A DNA stretch of 64,000 nt, from positions 7,443,501 through 7,507,500 of the forward strand of contig WPIO01000004.1 of NCBI GenBank assembly GCA_009760855.2, written 5' to 3'. The translations under genes and the position numbers were made by a program. Source of the DNA: Cristatella mucedo (taxonomy: Eukaryota > Bryozoa > Phylactolaemata > Cristatellidae). A model generated the notes under the pieces. That model did no database searches and was not told the DNA's origin. It was given only the letters and a program-made list of their open reading frames with translations. Below, piece by piece: positions 34,605-49,600 of this stretch; within the stretch, counting starts at the first letter, position 1; each line of letters opens with the position of its first letter.

Positions 34605-37600
34605 CTAGCTTGCTGTGGCGTCGCATGTCATTTCGGTCATCTCTTCCTCGAAGCTGTTGAGATCTTCCTGGGTCAAACCGTCAACGGTCGTGCTCGTCTG
34701 GGAAGTCGCCGACTGGCTTTTAGTAGCCACAGCTTTGTACGATGGACGCGGACGATTCGACGTATCTAAAGCAAATGTAACAACTGACTGCAAATATGAA
34801 CATGCACTATCGACGCATTGGGAGGGCAGACATCTCCCTGAAAAATTCAATGTGACGACCTGAGATCCAAGCTCTTTAGCCGAGTGTTTTCGGGTCTCAA
34901 ACCTTGGCGAAAGGTGGCGCTCGGTCGTGGCATCTAGGAGGCGCTTGTGAAGCTACCCTAGTGGCTGACAAATTTAGCCCTTGAAATCGCTGGTGCATTC
35001 TTGTCAGGGGCTCCTTAGCTCTGCAGGTCCTAGACTGCAGAACTTGCTTCCACAATTCTTACGCAACGACAGCTACTCTCCTACTGCCGACTGTGGCACA
35101 TCTTTTTCAGCGGTCCTGAGGTGCTACTTCTATGCTACTCACTACCTCAACTGCTCTCCTGACTCTGCTATGCTTCCCACTTTCTCTTTGTTGCATGAGA
35201 CGTCAGTTGGCTACCGAATGGCGAATGGCTACCGAAAGCCGCTTAGGCTGTGAGTGCGCTATACAAAACTCTCCTGCGTAACACCTACGTGGTCTTTATG
35301 ACTTTGTGGAGTTACAGACGGAGATAGATTACATTTCTAGCAGCTTCCGTGAAGACGACTCTGCCTGACATTGCATAGTAACACGGTGCCTAGCACTTCC
35401 TTTTGGCGATGGGATTGTCGGATGTACAACAGGATTTACTTGCAATGCACCTCGAATAAGATAGGAACATGACCCATCGGCAGCTAGCATGTTCACTAAG
35501 CAGGGCGGTTAGAAAATTTATGTCTTGTGATTATAACTTTTAATGTCTTCCCAACATTAAACAAGTCTACACGAGAGATCAGATAACGTTGCCCCACAAC
35601 GTGGAGACTGAGGCTTACAAAGGTTCACGACTGTGCCTGCAGCTGTCAGGCTACGGTACTGTGCTCAGACAAAAAATATAAGTGCTCACTCCTTATTCAT
35701 GCTTTACAGCTACGATATGACAACCCAGCCACTCTGCAGTCAAGGTCTATGCAATCCTTGTGCTCGAGCTGATGGCAAACGATAGCGTCAAACATCAAAC
35801 AAACGATCAAGGCAGCTATATCGGAGCTTGGGGAAAGACGGCGCTACCAAACGTGACAGCACCAGGAGGGGGGCTGCAGTTCCATCGCACTGAACCCCTC
35901 TTCTCCTTTGCCTCTCTTTTCGAGATAACAAGGCTATGCTAGTCCTACTGCCTTCATTGAATGTTCCACAATGAGTCACTGCACAAAATGGCCCGTGCTG
36001 CCGTTGGTGGACTAATAGCAAAACCAGAATCGGCAGGTGAAGCGGTGCACAGCAGCATGCAACATATATTACCAATGGTCGAATAGAATGAACGAATCAG
36101 AGGTATCACTCATAACATCGCCGGCCACAAGATCACTGAAATAGGCTAGGCTTGTATAGTCCAATTGATTGCTTTACTCTGACAAGATGACCGATGTCCT
36201 TACAGTGCAGCAATCAGCAGATTACTGCCATCGCACACAGCATTGGGCAACATTGATCAAATGGACGTGCAATCACAATCGACAGGCAATTGCAAGCATG
36301 GAAAGTACACAGGCTCTAGACCTAAAGCAATACACGGACCTGCTACCAGGTGATGCTAAGCACCGGAATGCTGATGTGCACGTTCATAACCTTGCCGACA
36401 CTTGTTTAAGCAGAGTACCATCGAACCATTTGCTGGAACCCAGTGAGCAGAAGCCATTCATAATGGAGCAGCGGTGAGTGCTGGTGGAAACAACCCAGCA
36501 AAACCACCAGACCTGCTGATGCATGGGCTAGGCACTTGAAGCACGGTACAAGACCACAGGAGAATGATAAGGCAAGGGCAGGGCGACCTAAGCTTCAGGT
36601 TGTACAGCTGCCTCTTGTCACCTGCCCAGCCAACAAGCCCAGGCAGCTGGTTAAGTGTCTCTGTTTTGGCAGCTGTGAAATCGCAGGACAAGTGTTGCTT
36701 AGGAGGAGACACACGATTGCTCAAAGCCACTTGGTTGGGTCACAGCTCTGGGGAAAGGCTTGCCGAGCATCGTCTAGCGTGTCCGCCCTCTCAGAGAGCA
36801 CGAAACTTTTTTGCATCTGCCGTTGTTCTTCCCGACCCGGATATCCGGGTGATCCATTTTGCTCTCAGAGAAGCTTCGGAGGCCTACTGCTAAGGCCCCT
36901 CAGGAATAGCTCGGGCGTTCCCCCAATGCGTATCCCTGATTTGCATGCAAGCTGACCAAAATGCAGCAATGTATCATCCCCACCCCCATGAGTCCCATCC
37001 ATTCCGAGGCGATGTACCGAATACGTGAGAGGTGGAACACCGTGTAGAACGATGTGGTTTCTTGGGACTCTAGAGAGCGATGGGCTGCAAACCGTTTCAC
37101 ACTCAAGCTAACCTGCCAAAGCATGCAGTAGCAATGTGGCTTTTTGAAATTGGCAACACTTGCATTAAAGCCGAGTTTTCCGTTTGCACATACCGGCTTT
37201 CTCGCCTCCGTGCAGGAGTTTCTGGCTTTCTTCGAAGTACTGGTTGGGATGCTGCAGCGCAAAGCCACACTCGGCTACGCCGTGCTGGGCCTCGAACAGT
37301 CGCATGCATGCCACAGTGTAGTGGCCCTGCTTTTTGAGCTCAAGTACCTATAAAATACCACCGACCGTGGTAATGTCACTGTTCTGGATGGGCCGCGGCA
37401 AGCGGGCCACGCGTGACGAGCCTAATGATTGTGAATCCACACGCTGGGATGTCTATGAAAAGCTTGTCTGGCCGCCCCTAACCGTAGTAAATCCCATCAG
37501 ATGAAAGTGCACTGCATACAGCAAAATATGCTGCATCACCCTATAAGATAATTACCTCAAGGGTAAGGCCATGCCAGCAACAGAACGTGAGCTGATCACG

Positions 37601-40600
37601 AGAACAGCCTTCAACTTATACAAAAAGCTTACGACAACTTGTATTACTAGTACCCAATTGGTCAGATCATTAAATACTTTCACTAGGCTGAAGAGAAATG
37701 GCAGCAGCCTTTATGCGGCCACTGCTGTGGCTTTCAATCGTGTCACAGCCACGAGAAACAGGGAGACATGACTAAGTGAGGAAAACATTCTTAGCACTCA
37801 GACACATGCACTCGCAGGGTCACGCGGTCGGCCTTCTCTGATCTAAGCATAATTAGCAAAGCCAATTCAATAGCCTCATTTATAGTGAGCAGCATAGACA
37901 TAGCCAGCTGCAGGACTCGAACCGCGACCAGGGTGAATTGAAAAATCGATGCAGATGGCATGGACAGACAGCACGAATGTATGCATGCATATCGTGGGTG
38001 AATGCTGCTACTTGTGACTGGCACGTTGAGCATTGCAAACCGATCGAGTTAGGTCGACGATGTCAAACTGTTATCTGCCAGTGCAAGAATTTCCTTCCTC
38101 TCAGGTGAGTGGACAACAAGGCTATCAGACAGAGAAACGCCGATGAAGCAGAATTCTCGATATAATCGAAAGGGCAGCAGCAGCAGGAGCGAGTGAGCAC
38201 CATGGTGCTACTTGTATGCAGCCACTGGCACGTCCTAAAAGTCAGAATGCAGCAGCTGATGTACCCTGTCAACGTCGTCCTTTTTCAGCTTCATCTGCTC
38301 CAGCTTTTGCTTGAGAAGATTCTGGTCGCTGTGCTTGAAAGGGCATCCTGTAACGTGGCACGTGATCAGCTTTCGCACGACGGCACGTGACGATGGAGTC
38401 ATTGCATTCCGAACCAACGCACATGGCAGCCGACGTCAGCCTGCCACACAAGTTGCAATCAGCAAGGCGGTGATCACGTGACTGCAAGACTAATGGGTAA
38501 GCGAGAGAGAGCTGACTTTTGGACTCTGACTGGTGGGCACCCGAGAACTCGACGAAATCGACTTCTCTAAGAACGACGAAGTGGCAAACGCCACTTCGGT
38601 GACCACCTGGTTCTGACAACTCTTTGCCAACTACGCCTAGCTGGATTGCTACAATCAACGTGGTCAACAAAGAGGACGCCTTGCATTTACTAGGCCCAGC
38701 AAACGTCATGGCATGGTCCAAGCACCATCAGCGTAATAATAATAATAAGATGATGAAAACTTGTATCCCAGCCGAACTAAGTCTCATGCAAAAGCATATC
38801 GACCGGCTAATGATAGACAGGAGAGTGTGGCATGCACAAGCATCACAAGGATGGTGCAAATGCTTCGACTTGTTAGTTTTTGCTTTAAAAGTCGTCAAGT
38901 CGGTGCCTCCAGAAACCAGAGGAAAGGTTGCACACTTTACCCTTTAGATCGGCGGGTGGAGTGCTGTATCGCCCGATGCAATAGGGGGTTTGCCACTGAG
39001 GCCCTTCAAATACTGCACATAAAATAAATGCTAAAAAATTATGCAAATCTTAACTTGCCACTGTTTTTTTTTGGGCTGTCGTTGGGAAATCAGTCGATGG
39101 AGAGTCCAGGCTTTGGGTGTCAAATGAAAGTATAAAGGCAAGAACCCCCATTGAAGTTAAGGTTGGTCGCAAGTTAAGCTAAACGTTCGAGTCAAGAGGT
39201 AGTAGGGGGCAGAGGTTAGGGAGCAGAGGCCAGAGGAGTATTTCAGATACAGGTAACTCACGATGAAGGAACCGTGCTGACATCGGCAGTTTTCGCACAG
39301 GCTGCACCTCGTTGTACCGCAAGCTTCAACAGGCCCACAAGGTGCCGAGTGAAGTGGAGCAGGAGGAGAAGGAGGATGAGCATGAGAAGAAGCGGGAATC
39401 GCGTGAATTAGCTGCCTCGACAGCCGAGAGGCCGCCCAAGCACAGCAGTGCTGAGAAAAAGACATCGCACCGAGCTGCTATCACTTCTTGCTAATACAGC
39501 TAGGATTTTTACTTTAGTTTACAGACATAATCTGCTTTGATTATTAAATTATGAAAATATGCTTTTTCTTAAAATGCAAACAATCGCTGTCTTCCATTAG
39601 CACATTTGCCTATGCCATTGCCACGACTCCCAGCTTTTTCAGGAAATCCAAGCCGGGTATGTCTCGGCTACATATTGGAGTGATGTGCACACATTGGAAC
39701 TTTATTTTCGACAGCTACAGGGGCAGCAGCCGGCATGGCTCTGTGCGGAAAGATGTGAAATCTGCTGCAGGCTGCATGGCCCGTGAGCTACAGAACGTTC
39801 CAGCTGTACTAGGTCACTGAGGTCGACTAAGTGACATCGCAGTGGCAGGATACTGAAAAAATCCGTCAGTCCCCGTGAAGCTACCGCATAAAGCCGTGTC
39901 TATAGGCTTTGCATGCTGACCCTGTGCATGTCACCCCTAACCATGTTATTCATGTTGTTTATCAAGCATGATATTACTCACCATTCAATCGCGGTTCCCT
40001 TTGCAGCAAATGTAAAGCGCTTAGAAAGAGATTGAGTTCTCTGAGGGCGCTTTATCAAGTGTATTATTATTATTATATTATTGTTAATCTCAAAAAACCT
40101 AGCAAGAAGTTTGCCCATCTAGGGTGTTCTTGACAAACTGCAGATCCCAATAGCAAGACAGGTGAAAGACCCTATCTATTGCCATATAAATGCAGCTAGC
40201 TGCAATGGCTTGTCAGTCGAATTACACGGGCCACAGAAACCTAGCAGGCTTACAGTCTTTCGAAAAATGCAAGCTACTGGTGGGCCGGACACTGACGACA
40301 GTTTTAAATTGTGACTAGCTGACGACTGCAATGACAACCTAAAAGCAATGCGACCACTACACTCGGCTAATGCATCGCTAGAGTGTACCTCGCTACGATC
40401 CATCAAGCAACAGCCCTGCAAAAAAGAAAAAGCCTCTCTGTCTGTCTGTACTTCTACATATCTGTGTCCTTTGTCTGTATAGATCATCAACCTGACCATT
40501 TTTTGCTTCCGGTCGCCTCGAAAGCAGCACAATCAGGTACCAATCAGGTGATACCACTCTTTGCGACAAGCAATGAAACTGCCGCCTCACAGTGGAAGCC

Positions 40601-43600
40601 CGCTTCAAACTGGCTTGAAAACCAAGGGTTGCTAGTCGAATGCGATTCGAGACGTGACTGACGGCCGGTGGCAAGCGGCACCAGCGGCATACCTGCTGTC
40701 ACGGCCTGACACTGAAGTTACACTGCTCAGGGTGCACACGGTACACATCTGCCATTCGAGCGTGACTGATCTGTGACAAGCAGCAGGGGCAGCAGCTGAC
40801 AGAAGATTGCTCATGGATTTGAATTCTGAAGTCAGGAGGACTTTTGACACACAATCTTTGGCAGAGCAAGAGCACAATTAGGGCAGCTGGGCGTGGCACT
40901 CGGATACCTGGCTCACGCAGGTCAGCATGGTGCTGCGGTTTCACACGACAAATCGCTACGCACTAGCGTCGCTGGTTGCCATCCACAGCTATGGCTAGTA
41001 GCTGCACCAGCCTCGCTGTCATGCACAGCAAGCAGAGGGAGGCGAGCAGCTACTGCAGCAGTCGTGCTAACCAGCAGACATGCGCGCGCACCGGAAGGCT
41101 GGCACTCGCCGTTCCGATTGCAGCGACCAGCAGGGGGCGATGCAGGGCAGCGCTGCATCGCCTACCGTGACACTCATCGCCCTTTGGGTCCGGCGCCATT
41201 ATGACCTTGGTGCAGCTGTGAGCGCTGTAGCTCGTTCGCTTGCCCTCCTTGCCATAATTGTGCCGGATCGAGTAAGCGTAGTTCTTGTCAAACTGCAGCA
41301 GCGCATTAGGCGCCACGCTAGATTAGATACGCTTGCTTAGAGTGCCTCAGCTGCACGTGCCCCAGCAGTGCCGGCAGCAGCGACTGGACGAGCGAGCCCG
41401 GCAGAAGCAAAGTGCAGGTTCCGGCACAGCTGACGCCTGACCCATCAGCACGAGGACGAGGCCTGCCGGCCCGGAGCGCTGGCCGTACGGGCGGTACGGG
41501 GGACGACGACATCGGAAGCACGGCAGCGGCTGAGAAGGAGGGTGGCGATGGTGATGGTGGGATGGATATGCTCACCTTCTCGGGATCGACGGTGCCTTTG
41601 GCAAAATTGCTGCGCCAGAAGTTTAGCGCCTCGTCCAGCGGCAGCCCGATGGTCTTCAAGAAGAGGCCATACTGCTGCCGTCCGTCGTGCTTCATGTGGT
41701 GCGCCGACTTCAGGTGCTGGTGCAGTTGCCGCATGCACAGCGGGAACGACTCCTGGGCGAGCTGTGGGCGAGCGGCATAGAGTGAGTGAGAGAGAGAGAG
41801 AGCAAGCCGTGCACCGGCCTGAGTCGCGATAGGAGAGCTGGGGCCTGCAGAGAGACGGCAGCTCGGTGGCGCGACTCGAAGCGAGAGCCACCGCGTGACT
41901 GATCTCTCCCCCCCCCCGTTTGCCACACAGACGACCGAGCTCTGGACGGCGTTCGTCTGCTGGAATCGCAGAGCCACGGGCTGCAACACTCATAGCGCCG
42001 CGGTAAGCCGTAGCTCCAGTAAGTCATCGTGCTACACTCATTATTAAATTGTAACAATCCACCAATAAAGTTTCGGCCTTAGTCACAGTTTCCTACGTTT
42101 GACTTAGTGAGTAACTGCATTTGCAGGCAAACCAAGTCAGGGGCTCCGTGTAAATAGATGAGCAGGTGTAGTCACATGACCAGCCCCAGCCCCCTCTTAG
42201 TGGCCATCCAGCAGAACCTATTTTTGACCTATTTCGTCACCGACGTTGCCTCGACCAAGGATGAGCAAGGTACACCCGGATGTCCCATTGACCTGATGGG
42301 GCTAGCCCGTGCCATAATGACGCTGGGTATTCGACCACAACATGCCGCCAGCAGTTGCACAGCTTTCTGAAGGTACAAGAGCGGTTTTTATATCACTTCA
42401 CGGAGATGGCAATTCAAACCGAGAAATCGCGAGGCAGCAGTAGATCTCAGACGGCGCTGTTTGGACCACTATTAGGAAACATCTGAACCATGGTAGTACA
42501 GAGGCACTGCCCCGCTAGGACAGCCCTCGAGAAACTTCTCCCATGGAGGACCGGCTCCAGAGGCATGCATGGCTCTGGAGGACAGGTGTTCCACTGCTAA
42601 AATGCACTGCTAGAGTCTCTGCCAAGCTACCACAACGGTCGTAAGCCAAAATACAGAGAGTAGACAACTTAAAGAACAAGGACTGAAAGCATGCGTGGCT
42701 AAGTGCCAGCCATTGTTGACTTTGCAGCACAAAAAAGCAGGGCTAGATTTCCTCTCAGAGATACCAGCCCTGGACAGCTGCACGGTGGAGCAGAGTGCTT
42801 GGGACTGATGAGTCCAAGATCAAGCCAAGAGAAGGAAGTAGATATGCCAGCGAATGAGTGAAGCGTACGTTGTCTGTTGTCTGCAAAATTCGGTAGTGGA
42901 AGTGTAATGGGTTGCTTCTCAACTTCCGTTGTTGGCCAGCTGCACTGGATTCAAGGAATCATGAATCAGAATGTGTCGCTCAACATTGTGCACGATGCTG
43001 GCTTGCTATCTGCTTAGGCTCTTCACGGGCTCGATTCCTGTTAGCAGCATGACAACGATCCAAAGCACACTCCCGAGGCAATTTTTTGCATACAGATTTT
43101 CAAGATTTTTTTCACGAACCCGAGACTACGGCTTCAAGCCAGTTGAGGTCATGCAGTGGCCAAGCCGAAGCCAGGACTTAAAACCCAGCAGAACAGCTGT
43201 GGGACGAAGTCAACCGTTCTCTTATGGGTTCAGAGTTCTCTGGCGCATAAAATTCAACAAGCTGCTTGAGGTTTTGAAGGATTGCCGGAGTCAATTATTC
43301 CAGAAACATGACAGAAACGAGTCGTTGCCGAGAAGATTGTAAGGAGTTATCCAAAATTCATGACACCTCCACTAGTTTTGGATTGTATCAAGCAAATTGC
43401 ATCTACCTATATATTTCTTGGTGTCTTTGCATAGTAAAAATTGCTACAGACTTGATTCGATCTAAAACTTCCGTGTTTGGAGCAAAATAGTGAACTAGTA
43501 CCGGGTGCATAGAAACTTTAGGAGGGCAGGGTAGGCCGACAGGGTATGCCATGCAGTAGCACCGACCTACCGAGGTGCGGTCAAAGTCGGCTGACTCAGC

Positions 43601-46600
43601 AACCAACTGTCACGACCAGATTGGAAAGCAGCAGCATCCACCATGCACCATGCTTGCGGAAATGGGCCGAGCTGGCAGGCGATCTGCTCGAGCCAGCGAT
43701 GCAACTATCCAACCACACGAAGGAAGCAGCGACACGCATCTCGATGCACATGCAATGCAGGAGGCTCTTAGATGCCGCCGGTTCTTAGGTGCCGCTGATC
43801 CAAGAGTGAAACACTGGTAACCACTATTCTGCAGGCCTACGCGAACCCTTCGAGCAATGTATGCACCAAGTGTTTCAGCAGCTGTGGCTGCCTTAAACAC
43901 CAAATGCTGGACAGGTAGGACTACCAAGAGGCTAGAGAAGTTTCAGAAAATATTTACTGGTCAATAACACGGAGCTTTGCTTATGGCTTATGATATGCCA
44001 AGGTGGAGCTTACTTTTGAATCTGACAAGCATATATTCCATTTCACTTTTCTACATAACAAAACAAATATAGGCAAAATATGAATGTGGTTGACCTATAT
44101 TATAGAGGTAGCCTGAAGAAGAAGTTTGTAGCAGTCAAAACCAAGGATCGGTTCACCATTTTATAAGAATAACCCAGAAATATCCAAGACAACTATTCAC
44201 TCTACTTAGACATTATTATGTGAATGTGTTAATCTTTCTAATTCGTATCTTACTGTAGCAAACTAGTTGTAAAAGCAGAGTCATATCTCCTAGGCGGTGA
44301 CACTGACTGAACTCCGCTGGAGTGCGCTGCTTTCAACATGACTGCTTTTAGTTTTTCCTACATTTCTATCTCAAACTGAACAAAACCATGCTTCTGTCAT
44401 AAGCTTCTCACTCTTAAAAAAAGAGATACCAAGTTTTGGGGAGAGAGAAAGAGCTAGAATCGCAATGACAGGTCAAAAGATTTGTAAAACTAAAATCTAA
44501 CAGAAATTTGAGAAACGGCGTCACAAGGATGCAGGTCAACAACTCAGCTGGCAAGAATGACGGATTTGGTCTCAAGGGTTGAGCTTATCTAGCTTATATT
44601 GATCATGCTAATGCTCTGACACGACGAGACTCAAAGCAAATTCCTGCTAACGCAGCATGAAGAAGGAAGGCAAGGGTCAAAGCCAGAACGACACTGGAAA
44701 CTCCCACCATTGGAGAACATCGCACCAGAGGAGAAGGAACAAATGCTTGCTAGACGTCAACAATGCTCTTTTTAACACATGCAGGTCAACATGGTTTTGG
44801 CATTTCAGGTATTTGACAAGACGTCAGTCAGTTTTATATGGTACCAGAACTTTTTTTTTTTTAAAGGAACCGCAGTTGGCTGGTTTCTCACTTTAACTGC
44901 AACATCGATTTCTTGCAAAGTTTCAAACCATGTCCGGGCCAGGTCTACGCATGATCGAAACCAAATGTCTGAAACCTTAACCATCCCTGAAGAAATGCCA
45001 GGCACTGTCATACGGATTCATTTTTTGAGATGGAGACCATTGACTCATCCAAAAAACTCATCCTTCGATGTGTCCTGATGGTGCTATCAAAAATATCCTT
45101 CAAAAACAGTAACTGTTTCAAAACTCACTTGAAACCGCTAAGCAAGTAATTTTGCAAGTATTTCCTCGCCTAGCAGGCAAACAAGATAGTAGCATGCACA
45201 ATTTGTTACAAATATTGCTAACTTTCGCAAATCCTACATTCAAGTGAATTTATTTTTGCATAGTCCATAAAATGCTGAAGTAGTTGAGGTTATATTTTGA
45301 TCGTCGGTGAGTGCGGATTTTTCACGTCAGTACCGTATATATGCGTGTATACATATACAATGTAGATTATATAACTTTGGCCTGACTCTATAGGCCGTAG
45401 ACAAGTGACGCAGTGGCTGTTGAAATAGCATGCCTGTCCAAACTCTCGCCTCTGGGTTCTCCCTACCGATGTGACATCCCTTTGGGAGTGTCTAATGCTA
45501 TGTGCATTCAGCTAACGATTCTAGTGCATCTTGTCAACGAGCATCGAGTAGCAGTGCACAAGTGCACAGTTACCGTGTCCAAAGAGGCAGCTGTGATTTC
45601 ACCAGCGGCTGCTGCATTCTTCTTGCCGCCGAAGTCTTCCCCGATGTAGCCACTGCTCAACGCCACGACAGCCTTTCGGATTCTGTCGTCGCAGCCTTCG
45701 ATTGCCGGAAGAGCAAGGCCGGCTTTCTGTGCGTGCAAAAGCAACGGCAAAAGCCCGTGCATTAGGGCACCGACTCGGCGTACAAAAAAAAGCCGACGTG
45801 GGCCAGAGCTGCACCAGTGCTTGCACGCGAGCAGAACACTTAACTCGGCTAGCTACCCAAGGCACTAAACAACAGTCACGTTCCTCAGCCGATCTTAACG
45901 CAGAGCAGCAGGGCAGCGATTTGGCGATTCGTGCACGATGCTCTGCAGCAGGCTAACACCATCCAACACCTCCCCTGAGCACAGCGCACGGAACGTGCAC
46001 TGAGACACGACAGGAAGAGGAGGGAAAGGTGGTGGTGGTGGTTGCGCTAGCCAACCTTCAGGTACAAGGACCCGACCTGCTCGGCAACCAGCTAATACGA
46101 CGTCGTTTGTTCCCACAGCAATAAGAGATCTGCTATGGGTAGTGCTCAGAGCAGATTGTTCAACATGGCGGCCAGAGTATGCTTACATTAACGTTAAATA
46201 AGCACATTTTTAGCTATCCTTTTTAGCATAGGGTTTAGGATTTTAGATTTAGCATTTAATTGTTGTAATCTTTGGGGTTTAAGGCTTATGGCTTACTGGT
46301 TAGATAGTGTATTTTTGCGCTTGAGTTTTTGGGTATTTGAAGAGCTTCGATCTTAGGGTTTAGTGTTTGGGTATTTGAGAGAAACCCTAAACGGAAAGTA
46401 TAACTAAAAACGTGTTCATTTAACGCAAAAAATAAACACGCTGGCGACCTCGTTGAACAGACTAGCAGTGGCACTGATTGTGATGGAGGCAGACATAGCG
46501 CTACTAGAGAAGCATTCACACGACGTTCGAGATGGCATTTGCCAACGCTGCCGTCATCTGCCTATGCCTCCTCCCACTAGCAGTGGACCAGTAGCCATGA

Positions 46601-49600
46601 CACCGTTGCTCCGTAGGCCGACATTTTCGATAAGACGATGCCTTTTCAAATCAAACCCGTAGGATCAGCTTTGGAAAATCTCCAGTATCCTCGGACAGTG
46701 ATGGTAAGTTTGGTGAGCTAGCCAGACTTGCGTAGCCAGAGGCAGCCTTGTGGCCGACTACTGCTGCTGACCACGTGTCAAGGCCGTGTAGCAGCAAAAC
46801 CTCGCTGACGTCGCTGCACCTGGCTGTTGATGAAGAATGTTGCAGGTTGCGGCTCCATGAGTGGTTAAGATCTGCATTCCGGTGGAGCTAGAGGCTCCCA
46901 TGATAGTGGTCAACTGAATGTGTCCTCTACTGCTGTGGAAACGTGGTTGGTGCTATCAAAAACTCGTAAAAGTAAAAGTGTGGTGGACGGCATGTAGAAG
47001 GCAAGTAAGTGCTCGGTTCGGCCAATTCCTCTTCTGCTGCTCTTGAGCAATGTTAGAAAAACCAGCACCGGCAGCAGCAGCAGGGGCTGGCTTGAGACAG
47101 CATGACGCACTGTACAGCCACGCTGTGCTACAAGTAATTCACCTCTTTGCACTCAAGTGGAGCGGAATAAGCTATGTGCACTTCTTTGCACTCAAGTGAA
47201 GCGGAATACGCTAAGTGCGGCACCACACTCCGAGAGCACAACGTGCCACAGCAGAGCGAGCGGCCGCATCGGCTGCCAGATGGGCTCCATCGCTTACAAG
47301 GCGGGGCTGGGGTCGAAACACAAGTCCATGCAGTCGATGGCCCCCTCCTCCCATCAGCCACTACACAAAACATCGGACTGGGAAGCGGAGTGCAGTTACT
47401 AAGCAGTGGCGGTATCGGCTAAGCACTAAGCAGCAGCATCGTTCAGGCAGTACTACAACCGCAGCCTATTAGCCAGCGCGCCGAGCTGGCATGCCCTTGG
47501 CAGCACAGGTCTTGACTTGCACACTAAGTGTACAACGGTGACAAAGGCACTTCCAGGGGCTTGAATATGCTAGCCGCCTGACTGTGTTTATACATAAAAC
47601 ACCGATTCACGTCGAGTCCTCTGTCACATAGGCAGCAGAGGTGACGTTTGTCGATGCATGGAAATCTGACTTTCGTCTGCAGCCGCGAGTAACCTAATGG
47701 GAAGCTTACAGACGATGGCGGAATTAAATGAGAATCACCCGATCTGGCATTGTACACCGGGATTCGACATACTCCAGCTTTGCACGGTCAAGCAAACTCT
47801 CGGTTCACTTTCTTCATCATGTGTGTGCGCGTGCATGTGTAAATTCCATGTTGCTTGATAGAAAAGTTCGAACGCCCTTTCGAGGAGCGAAAGCGAATTG
47901 CTCGACAATGATCTTGCAGGCCCGTAGCGGCGCGTCCTCCCTCATGCAGGCATTCCCAATACCCGGACGAACGAATGCTCTCGCAGGTAGAGGGGAGAGG
48001 TGTGTTTGCCAGCGGCGTCTGCAGCTACGGTGCGTGGTGGCTGGGCGGTGACAGTCTGCTTGCCATTATGGCCACCCATGCGTTTTCGTGCTCTACTGGT
48101 TAGAGGCCATCGTGTCTGATGCCTCTGCTAGAGCTGGACTTACAAGTAGCTAGCTAGCTGAAAGCGCCGCGTGTAGCTAGCTGCATGTGATGAAAGCAGA
48201 ATGCTTGACGTGTCGCTAGTGCTAGCGAGTGCACCTGCCGCACAGCAGAGAACGGAATTACTCACGGCCATCATTTTCTTTAGGTGCTCTTTGTATACAT
48301 CTATTACGAGAGACAAGATGTCGCTCTGCGGTACATATGCCCATCCATTTTCCAGATAGACTTTTCTCTGCCTGACAAGGTCGAGCACACTCAACCACGG
48401 GACCTGAAATCAAGAGAGACAACTACATTCGGCACGTGTGTAGATGCAATGGCAGCAGAATACATACGCAGGCATTGCGGAGGCGCAATACTGCAGCAGC
48501 ACTGCTTCAGGGAGATTTTTGTCAGATCGTTGGTGCGAGCAGCCATAGTTCTAGAACAGTCCCTCATTAGCATCTATGCGGCATCAAGTGGTAACCTATT
48601 TAAAATAATTTAATAGACCGACAGCTTACGTCTGCATGCCGCTCATACATTGCTCTGTTACGAGAGCTCTCCAGTCAAGCGACAAAGTCCTGCATGGAAC
48701 ATTCGCACGACAAAGGGTGTGCCGTGGAGCCTTCGTACAAGTTGTTCGACAGACTCGGCTTTCACAATTAAAGGCATGCACAGAGCATGACAGCATGTGG
48801 TCTAGCTGCTCACGACTACAGAATGAAGTCGCAGACTTTTACGGCAGTGTTGAAGGGAGATCACGATCCTGCAACTTCTTTTTTTGCATTGTGTAATGCA
48901 AAACATGGGAACACCAAAAAAAACGAATAAACAAGCAGACAAGCCGAGCCTGAGGCCGATTCCGGTGGCATGCAACGGCACACCGAGTGTTCATCACATC
49001 GGATGTCAGAGTCAGCCAGTGGCAGACTGGTCGGCTCAGTAAACAGGGTGCCACCATAGGTGAGCTTGAACTGCAGCTGGCCGCGCCTGGGTCAGTTGTA
49101 GGGTAAATAGGGCAAAGTAGCGAGTAGTAAAAGTGTGAGTTCACCGAGCCAAATTCCAGCGAATTCAGCTGACACGCTACTGAAGTGCAAATGCGCTGCC
49201 TAACTACATCGCAATAAATCTCTATTGGATTCACGTAGGATTGCAGTCCCTAAAACAACCAGTCACACGAATGCAATCCAGTAGCCACAGCTCCCCTAAT
49301 ATGGACCAAAAAAATGCAACAAACCTACTGCCCCAATCATTGCCAGAGCAATGAACGGGCCACGGGCGCAGAGCTCTGAAACACCGACCTTGTAGAACTC
49401 CATGCTGTCAACTTTTGGGAGAGACATCGAATAGAGGGACGAGCACAGCTCCTCCCTTAGCCGCTGCTTCTCGTCACGGCCGATCTGCAACAGACGAAGA
49501 AAGTGCTCGCCCGATGCAATCTTTCCTATGGAGAGATCGCAAACCGTTATTTCATTCTTTACAACAAAAAAAGAAGAAAATATCCACACACGTTCGCAAG

